A stretch of DNA of 8,889 bases from Eubacterium sp. (GTDB lineage: Bacteria; Bacillota_A; Clostridia; Peptostreptococcales; Anaerovoracaceae): contig JAETSS010000039.1 in assembly GCA_021769545.1 (NCBI GenBank), positions 1-8,889 on the forward strand, written 5' to 3'. Shown one piece after another: positions 7,842-8,889 of the stretch (positions are counted from its first letter, which is position 1; the number at the start of each line of letters is the position of its first letter). Made by a program: the position numbers and the translations under genes. The notes beneath the pieces were generated by a model. That model did no database searches. It was not told the origin of the DNA and saw only the letters and a program-made list of their open reading frames with translations.

Positions 7842-8864
7842 TTACTCCTCTTCACCCTTTTCTATTATTTCTTCCAGATCAAACATCGACTGTCTGATTA
7901 TATCCACCACGTTCTCCTTACTGTACGGGATGCTCTTTATTATGGCATTCTTCACCGCCGCCGCGCTGGACGATCCGTGGATCTTGATGACAGGACCGTT
8001 GACTCCCAATATAGGTGCTCCGCCGTACTCCTCATAATCGAATTCCTTCTTTAACGAGGTCATATGAGGCTTCAGCGCCAAAGCCGCCATCTTGGTCCTG
8101 ATATTTGTCATGAATTTGTTCTTCACAAGCTTTAAGATGTTCCATGCCAGTCCCTCCGACAGCTTGAGTATTACATTTCCTACGAAGCCGTCGCATACGA
8201 TGACCTCGCATGCTCCCACAGGAAGCTCTCTTGCCTCCACATTGCCTACGAAGTTTATGTTTGCCGCCTTGAGCCTGTGATATGCATCCTTGGTCACACT
8301 GGTGCCCTTGCTCTCTTCTATGCCGAGATTGACAAGTCCTACCTTAGGCTTCTCTCTGCCCCATACCTTTTCCATATATATACTGCCCATGAGACCGTAT
8401 TCCAGCAGATTCTGGGCTTTGGCCTCGGAGCTTGCACCGGCGTCCACCAGCAGTGACGGTTCTCCGCCGAGACAAGGATATATGCTTGCCAGAACAGGTC
8501 TGTCGATACCTTCGATCCTTCCCAGGATCATCCTTGCTCCAACTACCAGCGCTCCCGTATTGCCGCCTGATATGAATACGTCTCCGTGACCGTCTCTGAC
8601 CATGTTGAGTCCGATCACCATGGACGACTCCGTCTTGCGTCTTATGGACTTCACCGGACTGTCATCCATGGTGATGACTTCCTTTGCATCCACTATCTTG
8701 ATGTTCTTTCCCTTGAATTTTGCCTTTTTCAGTTCTTCTTCTATTTCATGTTTTTTACCGACTATATAGATATCGTCGGTTATTACCGCTGCTGCTTCTA
8801 CCGCACCCTTTACTATTTCTTTAGGCGCGTTGTCTCCTCCCATTCCGTCCAGTACTATATTCAT
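7842..8864 (-). CDS. plsX: Phosphate acyltransferase PlsX
   Basis: PlsX is a peripheral, membrane-associated enzyme that converts acyl-ACP and phosphate to acyl-phosphate, the donor for PlsY. The 340 residues match the family length. Recognisable blocks are the opening DGMGGDNAPKEIVKG (6-20), DDSPVKSIRRK (67-77), the ligand-binding GGNTGALVVGAR (100-111), VDAGASSEAK (140-149), VNLGIEESKGT (178-188), VCDGFVGNVILK (223-234), and GGAPILGVNGPVIKIHGSSS (281-300) near the end. The start is fixed by an excellent site, AAAGGAGGG four bases before the ATG, and by the family's usual N-terminus. It is the first gene seen in the run; only 25 bases of upstream DNA are available, so whether a promoter or another gene (rpmF, fapR and ackA are frequent neighbours) precedes it cannot be told. 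The tail EEIIEKGEEE is acidic and not conserved. Confidence 0.98.
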   Translation of the reverse strand: MNIVLDGMGGDNAPKEIVKGAVEAAAVITDDIYIVGKKHEIEEELKKAKFKGKNIKIVDAKEVITMDDSPVKSIRRKTESSMVIGLNMVRDGHGDVFISGGNTGALVVGARMILGRIEGIDRPVLASIYPCLGGEPSLLVDAGASSEAKAQNLLEYGLMGSIYMEKVWGREKPKVGLVNLGIEESKGTSVTKDAYHRLKAANINFVGNVEARELPVGACEVIVCDGFVGNVILKLSEGLAWNILKLVKNKFMTNIRTKMAALALKPHMTSLKKEFDYEEYGGAPILGVNGPVIKIHGSSSAAAVKNAIIKSIPYSKENVVDIIRQSMFDLEEIIEKGEEE

Positions 8865-8889
8865 ATTACCCTCCTTTATACTACGCTCG
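8865..8889 (-). promoter_or_regulatory. plsX leader fragment with strong Shine-Dalgarno site
   Basis: On the minus strand these 25 bases carry AAAGGAGGG at 8877-8869, four bases before the plsX ATG. It is the strongest ribosome site in the window and has near-perfect complementarity to the 16S rRNA 3' end. The remaining bases are too few to show a promoter, a FapR-type operator or the end of an upstream gene. Confidence 0.85.

Noticed and set aside
1..8889. Mobile elements, CRISPR arrays, tRNA or rRNA genes, attachment sites
   Set aside because: The window is almost completely filled by seven intact, conserved housekeeping genes; no transposase, regularly spaced repeats, tRNA-like folds or terminal repeats were seen.

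Overview
The window is a tightly packed stretch of bacterial housekeeping genes. Seven protein-coding genes all lie on the minus strand, so transcription runs from high to low coordinates: plsX, rnc, smc, ftsY, der, plsY and gpsA (the last cut by the left edge). Intergenic gaps are 41 bp or less, and three of the six junctions overlap by 1 or 8 nt. This looks like one transcriptional unit. No promoter, terminator, RNA gene, mobile element, CRISPR array or long repeat is visible.

Organism: the rnc-smc-ftsY core next to plsX, purine-rich Shine-Dalgarno sites before most genes, and the PlsX/PlsY/GpsA route to lysophosphatidic acid point to a Gram-positive Firmicute. The RNase III text after the signature motif (FFDAIIGEELY) and the frequent ATA isoleucine codons in roughly balanced GC DNA fit the class Clostridia. 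This placement is inference from memory of the families, and no genus is claimed.

Layout, in transcription order: plsX (8864-7842) makes acyl-phosphate from acyl-ACP; rnc (7833-7147) is RNase III; smc (7147-3605) is the full-length chromosome condensation ATPase with both heads, the hinge and two coiled-coil arms; ftsY (3584-2682) is a short SRP receptor; der (2689-1364) is the double-GTPase ribosome assembly factor; plsY (1371-745) is the membrane acyl-phosphate:glycerol-3-phosphate acyltransferase; gpsA (703 to beyond base 1) supplies glycerol-3-phosphate.

How they work together: the two ends of the unit encode three steps of one pathway. GpsA makes glycerol-3-phosphate, PlsX makes acyl-phosphate, and PlsY joins them into lysophosphatidic acid. 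Between them sit genes for RNA processing, chromosome organisation, membrane protein targeting and ribosome assembly. Two gene neighbourhoods usually found apart in model Firmicutes (plsX...rnc-smc-ftsY and der-plsY-gpsA) are joined here by an 8-nt overlap. acpP/fabD/fabG do not lie between plsX and rnc, and ylxM-ffh does not follow ftsY. I see no previously undescribed system; the points worth a second look are gene order, overlap architecture and a few motif variants.
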